Source of the DNA: Flammeovirgaceae bacterium UBA7330
GTDB lineage: Bacteria > Bacteroidota > Bacteroidia > Cytophagales > Cyclobacteriaceae
Direction: 5' to 3'
DNA length: 64,000 nt
Assembly: GCA_002471275.1 (NCBI GenBank)
Contig: DKPQ01000005.1
Span: 248,001 to 312,000, forward strand
The position numbers were made by a program, and so were the translations under genes. The notes under the pieces were generated by a model. That model searched no databases. It was not told where the DNA came from and saw only the letters and a list, made by a program, of their open reading frames with translations. Numbering within the stretch: the stretch's first letter is position 1; each line of letters opens with the position of its first letter. Positions 8,081 through 16,687 of this stretch are shown piece by piece.

Positions 8081-8106
8081 GGCAACTCCAAGGGGGTTGC
8101 CTTTTT
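8081..8106 (+). terminator. Rho-independent terminator
   Basis: GGCAACTCC (8081-8089) pairs with GGGTTGCC plus one G-T pair (ending at 8101), with a very short loop, followed by five T (8102-8106). It lies between the redoxin gene and the convergent SRPBCC-like gene. Confidence 0.8.
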
Positions 8107-8115
8107 CTATAGCTC

Positions 8116-8559
8116 TCATGGGGTCTTAAACCACTTGCGGTAAATAGGTTTCCGATACAAAAACTGTAAGGAGAGCAGGGGATACAGGAAAAGATCAGTT
8201 ATTAAAAATCCTGTCGAAAATGAAATATCATCAATTATTACGCTTCCAGACTCGCCACTTTCCACGATGTGCCTGTGTTCCCAGAAGCTAAGGAAAAAGG
8301 GCAGTAATATACCTTTATCTATAAAATACCACACCTGCTCATCTTCATCATCTTCAACGATTTCACTCACCCACTTCTGGCGAAAGAGAATGAAATTCAA
8401 TTCAAGACCCACAACATCGCCTGACTTGCACCCATCAAACTGAAGCAGTTTGACTTTCGGAAGTGGAGGATTTAGCGAAAGAAAAAGTTGCTTTGTGAAG
8501 CCCTGTTTAATGCGATCTTTTGAAACACCCCGAATGAGGGTCTTGATTTTTAAATGCAC
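8116..8559 (-). CDS. SRPBCC (START-like) domain protein
   Basis: A 147-residue protein with no signal peptide. Features of ligand-binding SRPBCC proteins are the early helix SKDRIKQGFTKQLFLSLNPP, the strand VKLLQFDGCKSGDVVGLELN, a central WVSEIVEDDEDEQVWYFIDK and the segment FFLSFWEHRHIVE, followed by a long C-terminal helical part ending LYRKPIYRKWF. Such proteins bind hydrophobic ligands in a deep cavity; the ligand here is unknown. It is convergent with the redoxin genes across a terminator. Fold assignment is by pattern only. Confidence 0.65.
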   Translation of the reverse strand: MHLKIKTLIRGVSKDRIKQGFTKQLFLSLNPPLPKVKLLQFDGCKSGDVVGLELNFILFRQKWVSEIVEDDEDEQVWYFIDKGILLPFFLSFWEHRHIVESGESGSVIIDDISFSTGFLITDLFLYPLLSLQFLYRKPIYRKWFKTP

Positions 8560-8631
8560 CTAAATAGTTCTTTATCAACAGGAAACAGGCAATATGCTGC
8601 TATTGTTTTGAAATAAAGAAATAAACAGATC

Positions 8632-9042
8632 TCATTTCTCCTTCGTCCATCCACCAAGGAGCGCACCGGACACTGTCCAGATGATGAGGTTTTGTCCACC
8701 ATCAATCCAGGTCAAGGCATATGGCTGCATGGAAAACAGATACATGGTCATGGTACCTAAAATGGCAATCGGAAATCCCATGATAAAGCCGGTTTTCAGC
8801 CCATCGGTCCAGGTGCGCACGTTCATGCGTGTAAATACCCAGGCCAACATATAGCCAAAGGCAATGGCCGTAACAATGCTCACCACATAAGGGGTAGATC
8901 CGCCGGACATGGCATCTTCTTCGGTTAGTCCGGTGAGTCTCATCCATTGCTCGGAAAAGATTCCATACCAGACCATGGGAATGGCTTGTCCAAGGACCAC
9001 AATGACCCACACTGCTCCATGATTGATTTTAAGTTCTTTCAT
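8632..9042 (-). CDS. DUF1761-like four-helix membrane protein
   Basis: A 136-residue inner-membrane protein with four hydrophobic segments (about 10-28, 50-70, 82-102 and 115-131). The N-terminal INHGAVWVIVVLGQAIPMVW followed by QWMRLTGLTEED resembles DUF1761, where an Asn-His near the start and a Trp-Met-Arg-hydrophobic-Thr/Ser-Gly segment recur. Function unknown. It is transcribed in the same direction as mazG with a 50-base gap, but no functional link is obvious. Confidence 0.65.
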   Translation of the reverse strand: MKELKINHGAVWVIVVLGQAIPMVWYGIFSEQWMRLTGLTEEDAMSGGSTPYVVSIVTAIAFGYMLAWVFTRMNVRTWTDGLKTGFIMGFPIAILGTMTMYLFSMQPYALTWIDGGQNLIIWTVSGALLGGWTKEK

Positions 9043-9092
9043 CTTTTTTAGGTTGATTACTGTTAAAAAGATAGGAACTTAATTTGGAACAA

Positions 9093-9893
9093 TCAAGCAT
9101 CCTTTCCGGACATCCTTTTGGCTTTATTCCAAAAATCATCCATTTCCTGTAAGGACATATTGGTGAGTTCCTTGCCCTCATCCTTCACCATTTTTTCCAT
9201 CAGCGTAAATCGTTTGATGAACTTGGAGTTGGTCCTTTCCAGTGCTTCTTCAGCATTGATGTCTATGAACCTTGAGTAATTGATCAGGGAAAACATCAGA
9301 TCGCCGAATTCTTCGATGGATGCTTCTTTATCGCTGGCTGCTTTGAACTCGTTAAGTTCTTCCTGCACTTTTTCCCACACTTGTTCTTTGTCGTCCCAGT
9401 CAAAACCGACTCCTTTGGCCTTTTCCTGGATCCGCATCGCTTTGACCATGGCAGGTAGTGATTTGGGCACCCCGGCCAACACAGTGGTACCTGCTTTTTC
9501 TTTCAGCTTAATCTTTTCCCAGTTTTCTTTTACCGCCTTTTCATCAGAAGCATCTACATCACCATATACGTGAGGATGTCGTCTGATGAGTTTGTCACAC
9601 ACCTGGTTGAGCACATCAGCCATGTCAAAATCATTGGTTTCGGAACCAATCCTGCAATAGAAAGCCATGTGTAGCATCAGGTCCCCAAGTTCCTTTTTTA
9701 TTTCTTCCATGTCCTGCTCCAGTATGGCTTCTCCCAGCTCATAGGTCTCCTCGATGGTGAGATGCCGAAGACTTTCCATGGTCTGTTTTTTGTCCCAGGG
9801 GCAATTTTCCCGAAGCTCGTCCATGATCGTCAATAAGCGATCAAAGGCTTCAAGTTTTGCTTTTCTATTTAAATCTGGTTTTGCTAATGACAT
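9093..9893 (-). CDS. mazG: Nucleoside triphosphate pyrophosphohydrolase MazG
   Basis: Hydrolyses (d)NTPs to NMP and pyrophosphate, a housecleaning activity that also affects (p)ppGpp levels in some bacteria. At 266 residues it has the tandem all-alpha architecture. The first domain contains CPWDKKQTMESLRHLTIEE followed by EEIKKELGDLMLHMAFY, giving the EExxE...ExxD metal site. The second domain has EVQEELNEF-type KVQEELNEFKAAS and EEFGDLMFSLINYSRF. The spacing CPWD/Q to HLxEE is diagnostic. It is divergent from the small Cys-rich membrane protein gene. Confidence 0.95.
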   Translation of the reverse strand: MSLAKPDLNRKAKLEAFDRLLTIMDELRENCPWDKKQTMESLRHLTIEETYELGEAILEQDMEEIKKELGDLMLHMAFYCRIGSETNDFDMADVLNQVCDKLIRRHPHVYGDVDASDEKAVKENWEKIKLKEKAGTTVLAGVPKSLPAMVKAMRIQEKAKGVGFDWDDKEQVWEKVQEELNEFKAASDKEASIEEFGDLMFSLINYSRFIDINAEEALERTNSKFIKRFTLMEKMVKDEGKELTNMSLQEMDDFWNKAKRMSGKDA

Positions 9894-9951
9894 TTAATTG
9901 GAATGATTGTGACTTATCGTTTGTTTATTCAACTGAAAGACAAATATTCTT

Positions 9952-9959
9952 TAATTTTG
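9952..9959 (+). promoter_or_regulatory. Candidate -7 promoter element
   Basis: TAATTTTG fits TAnnTTTG exactly and lies 16 bases before the ATG of the small membrane protein. A TTTG is present at 9920-9923, but 28 bases away, longer than the usual spacing of about 20, so the assignment is moderate. Confidence 0.4.
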
Positions 9960-9975
9960 AACCAAAAGTAACCTT

Positions 9976-10206
9976 ATGGCTACGGTATTATTAGCAATCG
10001 GTTTTGTGGGACTATTTTTTGTCCTTATGTCAGTAAGACTCATTCTTAAAAAGAATGGGGAATTTAAGGGAACCTGTGCCTCTCAGAGTCCATTCCTCAA
10101 CAAAGAGGGCACTACTTGTGGTTATTGTGGTAAAACTGTAGGTCCGGAGAGCGATTGCGGAAACCCGGACAGTGAGGTGAACAAAGTAATGGCAAAATTC
10201 AACTAA
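9976..10206 (+). CDS. Small single-pass membrane protein with cysteine cluster (NqrM-like layout)
   Basis: A 76-residue protein: one N-terminal membrane helix (about 3-24, VLLAIGFVGLFFVLMSVRLI) followed by a short cytoplasmic or periplasmic tail with five cysteines, including CGYCGK and GTCASQSP. The layout (helix, basic residues, then a Gly-Cys and later Cys pair) resembles NqrM/DUF539, the small factor needed for Na+-NQR maturation, and such genes are usually near nqr or apbE. No nqr gene is in this window, so the functional link is an inference. An exact -7 element precedes it. Confidence 0.75.
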   Translation: MATVLLAIGFVGLFFVLMSVRLILKKNGEFKGTCASQSPFLNKEGTTCGYCGKTVGPESDCGNPDSEVNKVMAKFN

Positions 10207-10286
10207 TCCACTGCCATTATCTTACATGTTAGTCCTTACTCTTTAGTGATTACTTCATTTTTAATACTTTATTAAATCGCTATTCA

Positions 10287-11678
10287 TTGACTTTAATCAA
10301 ATCTATTTCAGGACTCCGGGGCACTATTGGTGGTAAAGCCGGGGAGACACTTTCACCCATTGATGTTGTAAAATTCACCGCTGGATTTGGCATGTGGATC
10401 AAAGAAAGACATGACAACCCAACAGTTGTGATAGGCAGGGATGCCCGTCCGTCTGGCAACCTGATTAGCCCAATTGTTGAAAACACTTTACTATCACAAG
10501 GCATTCAGGTGATTGACCTGGGACTTTCTACCACTCCAACAGTAGAGATGGCAGTGATTTCCGAAAAAGCCCAGGCAGGTATTATTCTTACCGCCAGTCA
10601 TAACCCCTCCGGATGGAATGCAATGAAGCTTCTTAATGAGAAAGGGGAATTTATCTCAGCAAAAGATGGTGAAAAAGTGCTGAAATGGGCTGAGTCGTCA
10701 GAGATCGTATTTAGTGATCCCAAGAAATTCGGAAAAGTAAGGCGAGACGAAACGTACATTGACAAGCATATCAACCAAATCCTCGAATTGGATTTAGTAA
10801 ATGTAGAAGCCATCAAGGCCAGAGGTTTTAATGTGGTCATAGATGCGGTAAATAGTACTGGAGGAATTGCCTTACCTAAACTTCTGGATAAACTGGGAGT
10901 GAAATATCATCCTTTATTCTGTGAGCCCAATGGCATTTTTCCTCACAACCCTGAACCGATACCCGAGAACCTCTCACAGATTTGCAATGAATTAGCAGCA
11001 GGAAAATATGACCTGGGCATCGTGGTGGATCCTGATGTGGACCGACTGGTCATGATCTGTGAAGACGGACAACCATTTGGCGAAGAGTATACGCTGGTTG
11101 CTGTCGCTGATTATGTCTTAGGAAAGAAAAAAGGAAATACGGTCAGTAATCTTTCGTCTACGCGGGCTTTAAGAGATATCACCGAAAAGCATGGCGGAGA
11201 ATATACCGCAGCAGCAGTGGGGGAGGTAAATGTTGTTACCCAGATGAAAAAGGTAAAAGCTGTGATTGGTGGAGAAGGTAATGGAGGGGTGATCTTTCCT
11301 GAGCTGCACTATGGTCGTGATGCACTTGTAGGCATTGCGCTGTTTTTGTCACATCTGGCAGAATATGGCAAGAGCTGTTTGAGGCTAAAGTCAACCTATC
11401 CACAGTATCACATTTCAAAGAACAAGATTGAGCTGGACGAGGAAATGGATCTTGATGGTATCCTCAAAGAACTGGAAAATCGCTATGCTGAAAACCCTTC
11501 CAACACCATCGATGGCCTAAAACTTGAATTTGGTAAGGAATGGGTGCACTTGAGGAAGTCAAATACGGAGCCGATCATTAGGATTTATGCAGAGTCGGAA
11601 AGCCAGGCTACTGCGGAGCATCTGGCCAATAAACTAATTGCTGATATTCGGGAAATCATTTCTACACCAGCCAAATGA
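10287..11678 (+). CDS. glmM: Phosphoglucosamine mutase-type phosphohexomutase
   Basis: Converts glucosamine-6-P to glucosamine-1-P on the way to UDP-GlcNAc for peptidoglycan and LPS. The 463-residue protein has catalytic phosphoserine S104 in TASHNPSGWNAMK, the Mg site DPDVDRL (D248, D250, D252), a sugar loop GGEGNGGVIFPELHYGRDA, and the phosphate-binding RKSNTEPIIRIYAES. The start is a TTG at 10287, giving MTLIKSISGLRGTIGG as in homologues, and no in-frame ATG lies nearby. Phosphomannomutase activity cannot be excluded. It overlaps the next gene by four bases (ATGA), so it leads a coupled three-gene operon. Confidence 0.85.
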   Translation: MTLIKSISGLRGTIGGKAGETLSPIDVVKFTAGFGMWIKERHDNPTVVIGRDARPSGNLISPIVENTLLSQGIQVIDLGLSTTPTVEMAVISEKAQAGIILTASHNPSGWNAMKLLNEKGEFISAKDGEKVLKWAESSEIVFSDPKKFGKVRRDETYIDKHINQILELDLVNVEAIKARGFNVVIDAVNSTGGIALPKLLDKLGVKYHPLFCEPNGIFPHNPEPIPENLSQICNELAAGKYDLGIVVDPDVDRLVMICEDGQPFGEEYTLVAVADYVLGKKKGNTVSNLSSTRALRDITEKHGGEYTAAAVGEVNVVTQMKKVKAVIGGEGNGGVIFPELHYGRDALVGIALFLSHLAEYGKSCLRLKSTYPQYHISKNKIELDEEMDLDGILKELENRYAENPSNTIDGLKLEFGKEWVHLRKSNTEPIIRIYAESESQATAEHLANKLIADIREIISTPAK

Positions 11679-12814
11679 ATGTTTACTTCGATAATGCCGC
11701 CACTACACCCATAGATCCCAGGGTGATTGAGGAAATGCTTCCTTTCTGGCAGCAACATTATGGAAACCCTTCGTCTATCCATTCTATGGGGAGAAAAACG
11801 AAGTCAGCCATTGAACAAGCCAGGAAGAAAGTAGCAGACCTATTGAATACTTCTCCTGCAGAGATCTTTTTCACCTCAGGAGGAACAGAAGCTGACAATA
11901 CTGCGCTCACGAGTACGGTAGAGACCCATCAGATTGAAAATATCATCACATCACCTCTTGAGCACCATGCGGTTTTGCACACGGTGGAATACCTTGAGAA
12001 GACAGGAAAAATCAAGAGCCATCTGCTGGATGTGGATGAAAAAGGCAATTTGGATCTGGCTCAATTGGCGGGAATACTGGCAACCCATGAAAAGTGTCTT
12101 GTTTCTCTGATGCATGGCAACAATGAGATTGGTAACCTACTGGACATTCAGGCTGTTGGTGAGTTGTGCAAAGAGCACAATGCATTGTTTCATTCCGATA
12201 CGGTTCAGACCATGGGCCACTTTCCCCATGTGCTGAAAGAGTTGCCTGTCGATTTTATTGCTGGGGCTGCCCATAAATTCCACGGACCAAAAGGAGTAGG
12301 ATTTTTATACATCAACCATCAGGTTAAAATTAATCCATTGATCCAGGGAGGAGCTCAGGAAAGAAATATGCGAGGCGGTACGGAGAATGTGACCGGAATT
12401 GTTGGGCTGGCCAAAGCACTTGAGCTGGCCTATCAAAGTATGGCCGATGATCAGGTTCAGGTAGGAAAGTTAAAACAATACCTAATTGATCAACTTGGGA
12501 GCAAAATTCCCGGAGTATATTTCAATGGACTTTCGGCAGATATGGAAAACAGCCTTTATACGGTGTTAAATGTATCTTTTCCTGCGGGGGACCACAATGA
12601 GATGATGCTATTCAATCTGGATATCAATGGAATATGTGCCAGCGGTGGTAGCGCCTGCTCCAGTGGATCATCGCAAGGTTCTCATGTACTCAAAGCCATT
12701 AATTCTGATCCCACGCGCGGAGCCGTACGATTTTCATTCAGCCGATTCAATACTATCGAGGAGGTCGATTACGTTGTGAATAAGATCGCTGAAATTGTTC
12801 CGGTAAGTGCATAA
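11675..12814 (+). CDS. Cysteine desulfurase (IscS/NifS-like, PLP-dependent)
   Basis: Removes sulfur from cysteine as a persulfide for Fe-S clusters or tRNA thiolation. A 379-residue class V aminotransferase fold: MNVYFDNAATTPIDPRV at the start, an EHHAVLHTVEYLE segment, PLP-lysine K201 in AGAAHKFHGPKG, and active-site Cys C328 in ASGGSACSSGSSQGSHVL, a group I (long loop) pattern. No iscU, iscA or thiI is adjacent, so its sulfur acceptor is unclear. It overlaps glmM by four bases, and its end overlaps the amidase start, so the three are translated from one message. Confidence 0.93.
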   Translation: MNVYFDNAATTPIDPRVIEEMLPFWQQHYGNPSSIHSMGRKTKSAIEQARKKVADLLNTSPAEIFFTSGGTEADNTALTSTVETHQIENIITSPLEHHAVLHTVEYLEKTGKIKSHLLDVDEKGNLDLAQLAGILATHEKCLVSLMHGNNEIGNLLDIQAVGELCKEHNALFHSDTVQTMGHFPHVLKELPVDFIAGAAHKFHGPKGVGFLYINHQVKINPLIQGGAQERNMRGGTENVTGIVGLAKALELAYQSMADDQVQVGKLKQYLIDQLGSKIPGVYFNGLSADMENSLYTVLNVSFPAGDHNEMMLFNLDINGICASGGSACSSGSSQGSHVLKAINSDPTRGAVRFSFSRFNTIEEVDYVVNKIAEIVPVSA

Positions 12815-14246
12815 ACTTTTATTTACACTCTTTTTATTTAATGGAATTCTGCTGACGCATCCTGTAGTCAGTCAGCATGAATCATGGGTACGGCGTATTG
12901 ATGCAGGACTTGTTAATGGCCGGGTGTCATCAGATGCGCCTTTTAAATCCACAGCCATTGTGATAACGTGCGAAAAATACCTGGGTGATTCTGTTTCTCT
13001 CTGGATGGATGATGATCAACATTGGCTTCCTCTGGATCCGGATGCTCCGGAGTACACCTACTTCTTATCCTATACTTCTCAGGTTTTTGTAGAAATTAAA
13101 CTCGGCTTTGATGAAGAAGTGGAGATCTATCTGATCAACAGTGGTGATGCACCCAACGTGAATGCTTCTTCAAGGATTGAATCTTCCAATGAGTGCGATT
13201 ATTCATTTGGCGCTATACCCCAATCAGAATGGAGGGCTGGACTTCCCGAACCCAGTTACACGCGTAGCGCCACGAACGTAAAACATGTAGTGGTTCATCA
13301 TTCTGCCGGCTCTAATACCAACACAAATTATACCCAGGTAGTGAGGGATATTTATCTGTATCATACCCAGGTCAATGGCTGGTCAGACATTGGATATAAT
13401 TATCTGGTGGCTCAGGATGGATCTATCTACAATGGCAGGGATCCGGGGCCGTTGGAACAGGATGACGTCCTTGGGGCGCATTTTTGTGGTTCGAATAGCA
13501 CAACGATGGGCATTTGTATGCTGGGAAACTATGAATCGGCCCAGTTGAATTCAGCCAATTATTTGTCTTTATTAAATATCATCACCTGGAAGCTGGACCA
13601 CGAAGGTTTGACACCGTATTCATCCAACCAGCACGCATTAGGCACTTTTGATGCGGTAATTGGACACCGGAATGGCTGTTCCACCATGTGTCCGGGAGAA
13701 AATGTTTACAGCAGGTTAGAAGAGGTGAAGGTAGAAGTCCTGAACAAATTGAATTGTGATGACCCCAATACAATGACCCTGGATTTCGAGGCTTCGATAC
13801 AGGTAACCAAAGCGCGCTCAACCATCAATTTCATCAACTTAAGTAGTGGTTATGATAACTATGAATGGTACTTTGAGGGAGGTATACCTGAGACTGCCAC
13901 ATGGTTAGCATCGGGCCAGGTGAATTATAATTATCCGGGTCTCTTCAATGTCATGTTGGTAGGGTTAAGTGGGGGATCCAGAGATACCCTTTTGAGGGAG
14001 ACTTTCGTCGAAATTCAGGGAGATCCAACCGTATTTCCTAATCCTGTAGCCTCATTTGGAGATTTATCCATTCAATATCATAAAGAGATCCTTGAAGCAG
14101 AGTTGTTTGCAATAAATGGGCAGGAGTTCGAATTGGAAGTGAATGATCAGGGACAGTACAGGCTGCCATTTCTATTGCCAGGCCTATACATGTTGCAGTT
14201 GCAAACCGCTACCGAAGTGATTGGAAGGAAAATCCTGGTGCAATAG
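12807..14246 (+). CDS. Secreted N-acetylmuramoyl-L-alanine amidase with PKD-like and T9SS sorting domains
   Basis: Predicted to cut the amide bond between MurNAc and the stem peptide outside the inner membrane. It starts with GTG 12807, inside the end of the desulfurase gene, giving signal peptide MHKLLFTLFLFNGILLTHPVVS. An N-terminal domain (about 25-140) precedes an amidase_2/PGRP domain (about 150-310). Zinc ligands are clear: H164 (VVVHHSAG), H287 and C295 (GHRNGCSTMCPG), with the eight-residue H-to-C spacing of T7 lysozyme. A PKD-like domain (about 330-400) and a C-terminal sorting domain (VFPNPVASFGD... ending GRKILVQ) follow. Probably surface exposed through T9SS, possibly for attacking other cells or for wall remodelling. 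Confidence 0.88.
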   Translation: MHKLLFTLFLFNGILLTHPVVSQHESWVRRIDAGLVNGRVSSDAPFKSTAIVITCEKYLGDSVSLWMDDDQHWLPLDPDAPEYTYFLSYTSQVFVEIKLGFDEEVEIYLINSGDAPNVNASSRIESSNECDYSFGAIPQSEWRAGLPEPSYTRSATNVKHVVVHHSAGSNTNTNYTQVVRDIYLYHTQVNGWSDIGYNYLVAQDGSIYNGRDPGPLEQDDVLGAHFCGSNSTTMGICMLGNYESAQLNSANYLSLLNIITWKLDHEGLTPYSSNQHALGTFDAVIGHRNGCSTMCPGENVYSRLEEVKVEVLNKLNCDDPNTMTLDFEASIQVTKARSTINFINLSSGYDNYEWYFEGGIPETATWLASGQVNYNYPGLFNVMLVGLSGGSRDTLLRETFVEIQGDPTVFPNPVASFGDLSIQYHKEILEAELFAINGQEFELEVNDQGQYRLPFLLPGLYMLQLQTATEVIGRKILVQ

Positions 14247-14247
14247 T

Positions 14248-15258
14248 TTATTTTCGAACTATTTCAGCCAGACATGCTACCCACATGGGGTCATCGTTTA
14301 GGCTCTCTACCAGGTCCCATCGCTCGCCACCGAGCTCAATAAACTGTTCGTGATAAGTTTCACCAACTTCGATCGTTGTTTCCAGACAGTCCGAAACAAA
14401 GGCTGGGGAAAAGGCCAATACTTTTTTCTTGCCTTCCTTCGCCAGTTGTTTCAGCACTTCTTCGGTGTATGGCTTTACCCAGGGATCATTTCCCAGACGT
14501 GACTGAAAGCAGACTGTATATTTTTCAGCCGGGATATTTAGCTTTTCTGTGATCATTCTGGTAGTGTGAAAACATTGAGCCCGATAACAAAATCGATTGT
14601 TGTCATTGAAGGTTTGGCAGCAAGTTCCCAATTTACAATAGTTGTTTACCGAGGCTTTCTTGATTTGTCTTTCCGGAAGACCATGGTAGCTAAAGACATA
14701 GTGATCATATACATGCTGATCCATCCATTCCTTCCCTTTTTTCACGAACGTATCGATGAAAAGACCTTCTTCTAAAAACTGAGAAGTGAATACAATTTCA
14801 GGGATTACCTGCCATTCTTTGGTGATCTCCATCACCTTATCAATCACCGATCCGGTAGTCGCAGATGCATATTGTGGAAACAGCGGTAACACGTGGATTT
14901 TTCGAACTTTCTTGCTTCTTAGTGTTTCCAGGCCAGCTGCTATCGATGGATTTTGATACCTCATGGCATACTGCACCACGTAGTCATCTCCCAGGGAATC
15001 CTGAAGAAGCTTTGTGATGTCTTCCGTATAAAATTTTAAGGGGGATCCTCTTTCTGTAAAAAGCTTTCTGTATTCTGCAGCCGATTTTGGGGCTCTAAAA
15101 GGAGCAATAATGAGGTTTACAAGCATCCACCGTGGCACCGCAGGAATATCAATCACCCGCTTATCCGACAAAAACTCTCTCAGATATTTTCTGACATCAG
15201 CCACACTGGTAGAATCGGGTGTTCCAAGGTTTACTAATAGGATTCCTTGCTTGCTCAT
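14248..15258 (-). CDS. hemH: Ferrochelatase with internal cysteine cluster
   Basis: Inserts Fe(II) into a porphyrin in the last part of haem synthesis. 336 residues from ATG 15258, which lies in a TAATG overlap with the preceding gene; an open frame reaching 15279 only overlaps that gene. Motifs: KQGILLVNLGTPDS, the active-site His H192 in FSYHGLPER, and SDCLETTIEVGE near the C-terminus with the catalytic Glu. Five cysteines (C208, C213, C214, C224, C229) lie within 22 residues after the active-site His. Some bacterial ferrochelatases bind a [2Fe-2S] cluster through internal cysteines, and this could be one. No other haem gene is adjacent. Confidence 0.95.
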   Translation of the reverse strand: MSKQGILLVNLGTPDSTSVADVRKYLREFLSDKRVIDIPAVPRWMLVNLIIAPFRAPKSAAEYRKLFTERGSPLKFYTEDITKLLQDSLGDDYVVQYAMRYQNPSIAAGLETLRSKKVRKIHVLPLFPQYASATTGSVIDKVMEITKEWQVIPEIVFTSQFLEEGLFIDTFVKKGKEWMDQHVYDHYVFSYHGLPERQIKKASVNNYCKLGTCCQTFNDNNRFCYRAQCFHTTRMITEKLNIPAEKYTVCFQSRLGNDPWVKPYTEEVLKQLAKEGKKKVLAFSPAFVSDCLETTIEVGETYHEQFIELGGERWDLVESLNDDPMWVACLAEIVRK

Positions 15259-15854
15259 TATAAAATATTTGCTTCCCAAACGATATAGGCATACACACCA
15301 AACCTCACAAACCGAAGAAGGGCAAAGAACATAAATCGTTTAACCGGATATTTCACCGTACCCATCAGCATGCAAATTCCTGAGAATGGCAGTGGTGTCA
15401 ATGCCGCCACAATGACTAGAAAACCACCAAATCTGTTGAGATGTTTCTCAAACCTACCCAAATAATTTTTTTGTAGTGTAGCATAGAGCCGGGTTCTGTT
15501 GAATTTACTTCCGATGATATATCCCAGCACGCCGGCCACATACGAGATCAGGGACAATGCAATGATGTTTTGGATATAGAGACTGACGATTTCATTGCGC
15601 AGCGCCCAGATCATAAATAGTTCAGGAGGGATAATTCCGAAGATCACCTCGGATGCTAGAAAAATGGAGAATATGGTGACTGGTTGATCATAAACCGGCC
15701 CTAAGACATCACTCAGGGAGAAATCGTATTTGTTTTTTAGAAAGAAATATCCGCCAACAATAACAATAAGCCAGATCAGTCCCCTCACCAGGTTACGCAG
15801 AAAAAAGCGTGTTCTTTCTGCTGCCTCATGTCGCTCTTTATGTTGTTCAGACAT
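15258..15854 (-). CDS. VTT/SNARE-associated-like (DedA-type) membrane protein
   Basis: A 198-residue inner-membrane protein with about five hydrophobic segments. It contains SEVIFGIIPPELFMIWA and, later, ARNRFGG-type RFEKHLNRFGGFLVIVAALTPLPFSGICMLMGTVKYPVKRF, the Gly/Pro-rich membrane re-entrant pattern of VTT/DedA relatives. DedA proteins act in lipid carrier recycling or proton-linked transport, but this subgroup has no assigned function known to me. Its stop codon overlaps the hemH start (TAATG), so the two are coupled, which may simply reflect compact packing. Confidence 0.7.
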   Translation of the reverse strand: MSEQHKERHEAAERTRFFLRNLVRGLIWLIVIVGGYFFLKNKYDFSLSDVLGPVYDQPVTIFSIFLASEVIFGIIPPELFMIWALRNEIVSLYIQNIIALSLISYVAGVLGYIIGSKFNRTRLYATLQKNYLGRFEKHLNRFGGFLVIVAALTPLPFSGICMLMGTVKYPVKRFMFFALLRFVRFGVYAYIVWEANIL

Positions 15855-15935
15855 ATGATGAAAATGATAATTGGGTTAACTGGTGCGCAAATTATTCCTT
15901 ATTCCGGGAATAACTCAAATTGAAAATCAAGTTTA

Positions 15936-16571
15936 TTATTCGTTTTTGGCAGGTTTTTGTTGCCGGGAGCGATCACTTTCTGTTTTTTGGAAGCTCACCT
16001 GCCAGTAAGGATCGTCTAGTTCAGTATATCTGCCATGAAACTGTGTGAGCATAATTTTTACTGCATAGTTTAATCTGTTGACGGCATCTTTATAGTAATC
16101 ACTTCTATTTTGAGGGTGGAAAATAAAGAATTTGATGATGGGAAAAGCGCAGATCCGGAAATCGCCCAATACCTTATTGGTAATGCTTGGTCCCTCCTCA
16201 AGTTCAATCAGTGCTTTTTGACTACACTTTCCTATCCCTTCGATCAGGAGGGCATATACTTGTCCTGTATCGGAATTTTTTTGCCTAAGATTTTCTGCTA
16301 TTTCTATGCAATGAGCATTGAGTATCCGGAGTGAAGGCAGGCTGGTATTGGCTTCTGTGAATACATCCGGTTGCCAGAGGATTTCCCGAAAAGTGAATAT
16401 TGATGGTAGTATTTCTGTGTCGTAATCTTTATCGTTTTTCAGTTCCCGCAGCTGATTGACACTGAGCTCGGGAACAGAAACCTTGCCGGCATGTAAAGTA
16501 AAGAGCCAACCCTTCTCCTCTGTATTGAGCAGGTCGATAAAATTCCATATTTCGTTGAAGCTGATTTTCAT
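15936..16571 (-). CDS. Hypothetical protein, unrecognised
   Basis: A 211-residue soluble protein that I do not recognise. It has no signal peptide or membrane helix, is largely helical by composition in the second half (SITNKVLGDFRICAFPIIKFF, then KDAVNRLNYAVKIMLTQFHG) and ends in a charged, probably disordered tail (SFQKTESDRSRQQKPAKNE). The N-terminal half (ISFNEIWNFIDLL, VPELSVNQLREL) looks like a small alpha/beta domain. It is single, with no overlap on either side. Coding is supported by length, an uninterrupted frame and codon use like its neighbours. Confidence 0.7.
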   Translation of the reverse strand: MKISFNEIWNFIDLLNTEEKGWLFTLHAGKVSVPELSVNQLRELKNDKDYDTEILPSIFTFREILWQPDVFTEANTSLPSLRILNAHCIEIAENLRQKNSDTGQVYALLIEGIGKCSQKALIELEEGPSITNKVLGDFRICAFPIIKFFIFHPQNRSDYYKDAVNRLNYAVKIMLTQFHGRYTELDDPYWQVSFQKTESDRSRQQKPAKNE

Positions 16572-16687
16572 TAGAAGTTCAAATTAATCAACTGATCTGT
16601 TTTATCAATTAATTCACGAAAACTAACAATTTATTAACGCAAGGAATGAAACCTTTCAGGCAAAAAAATAGTATGCTTGCATAACAA

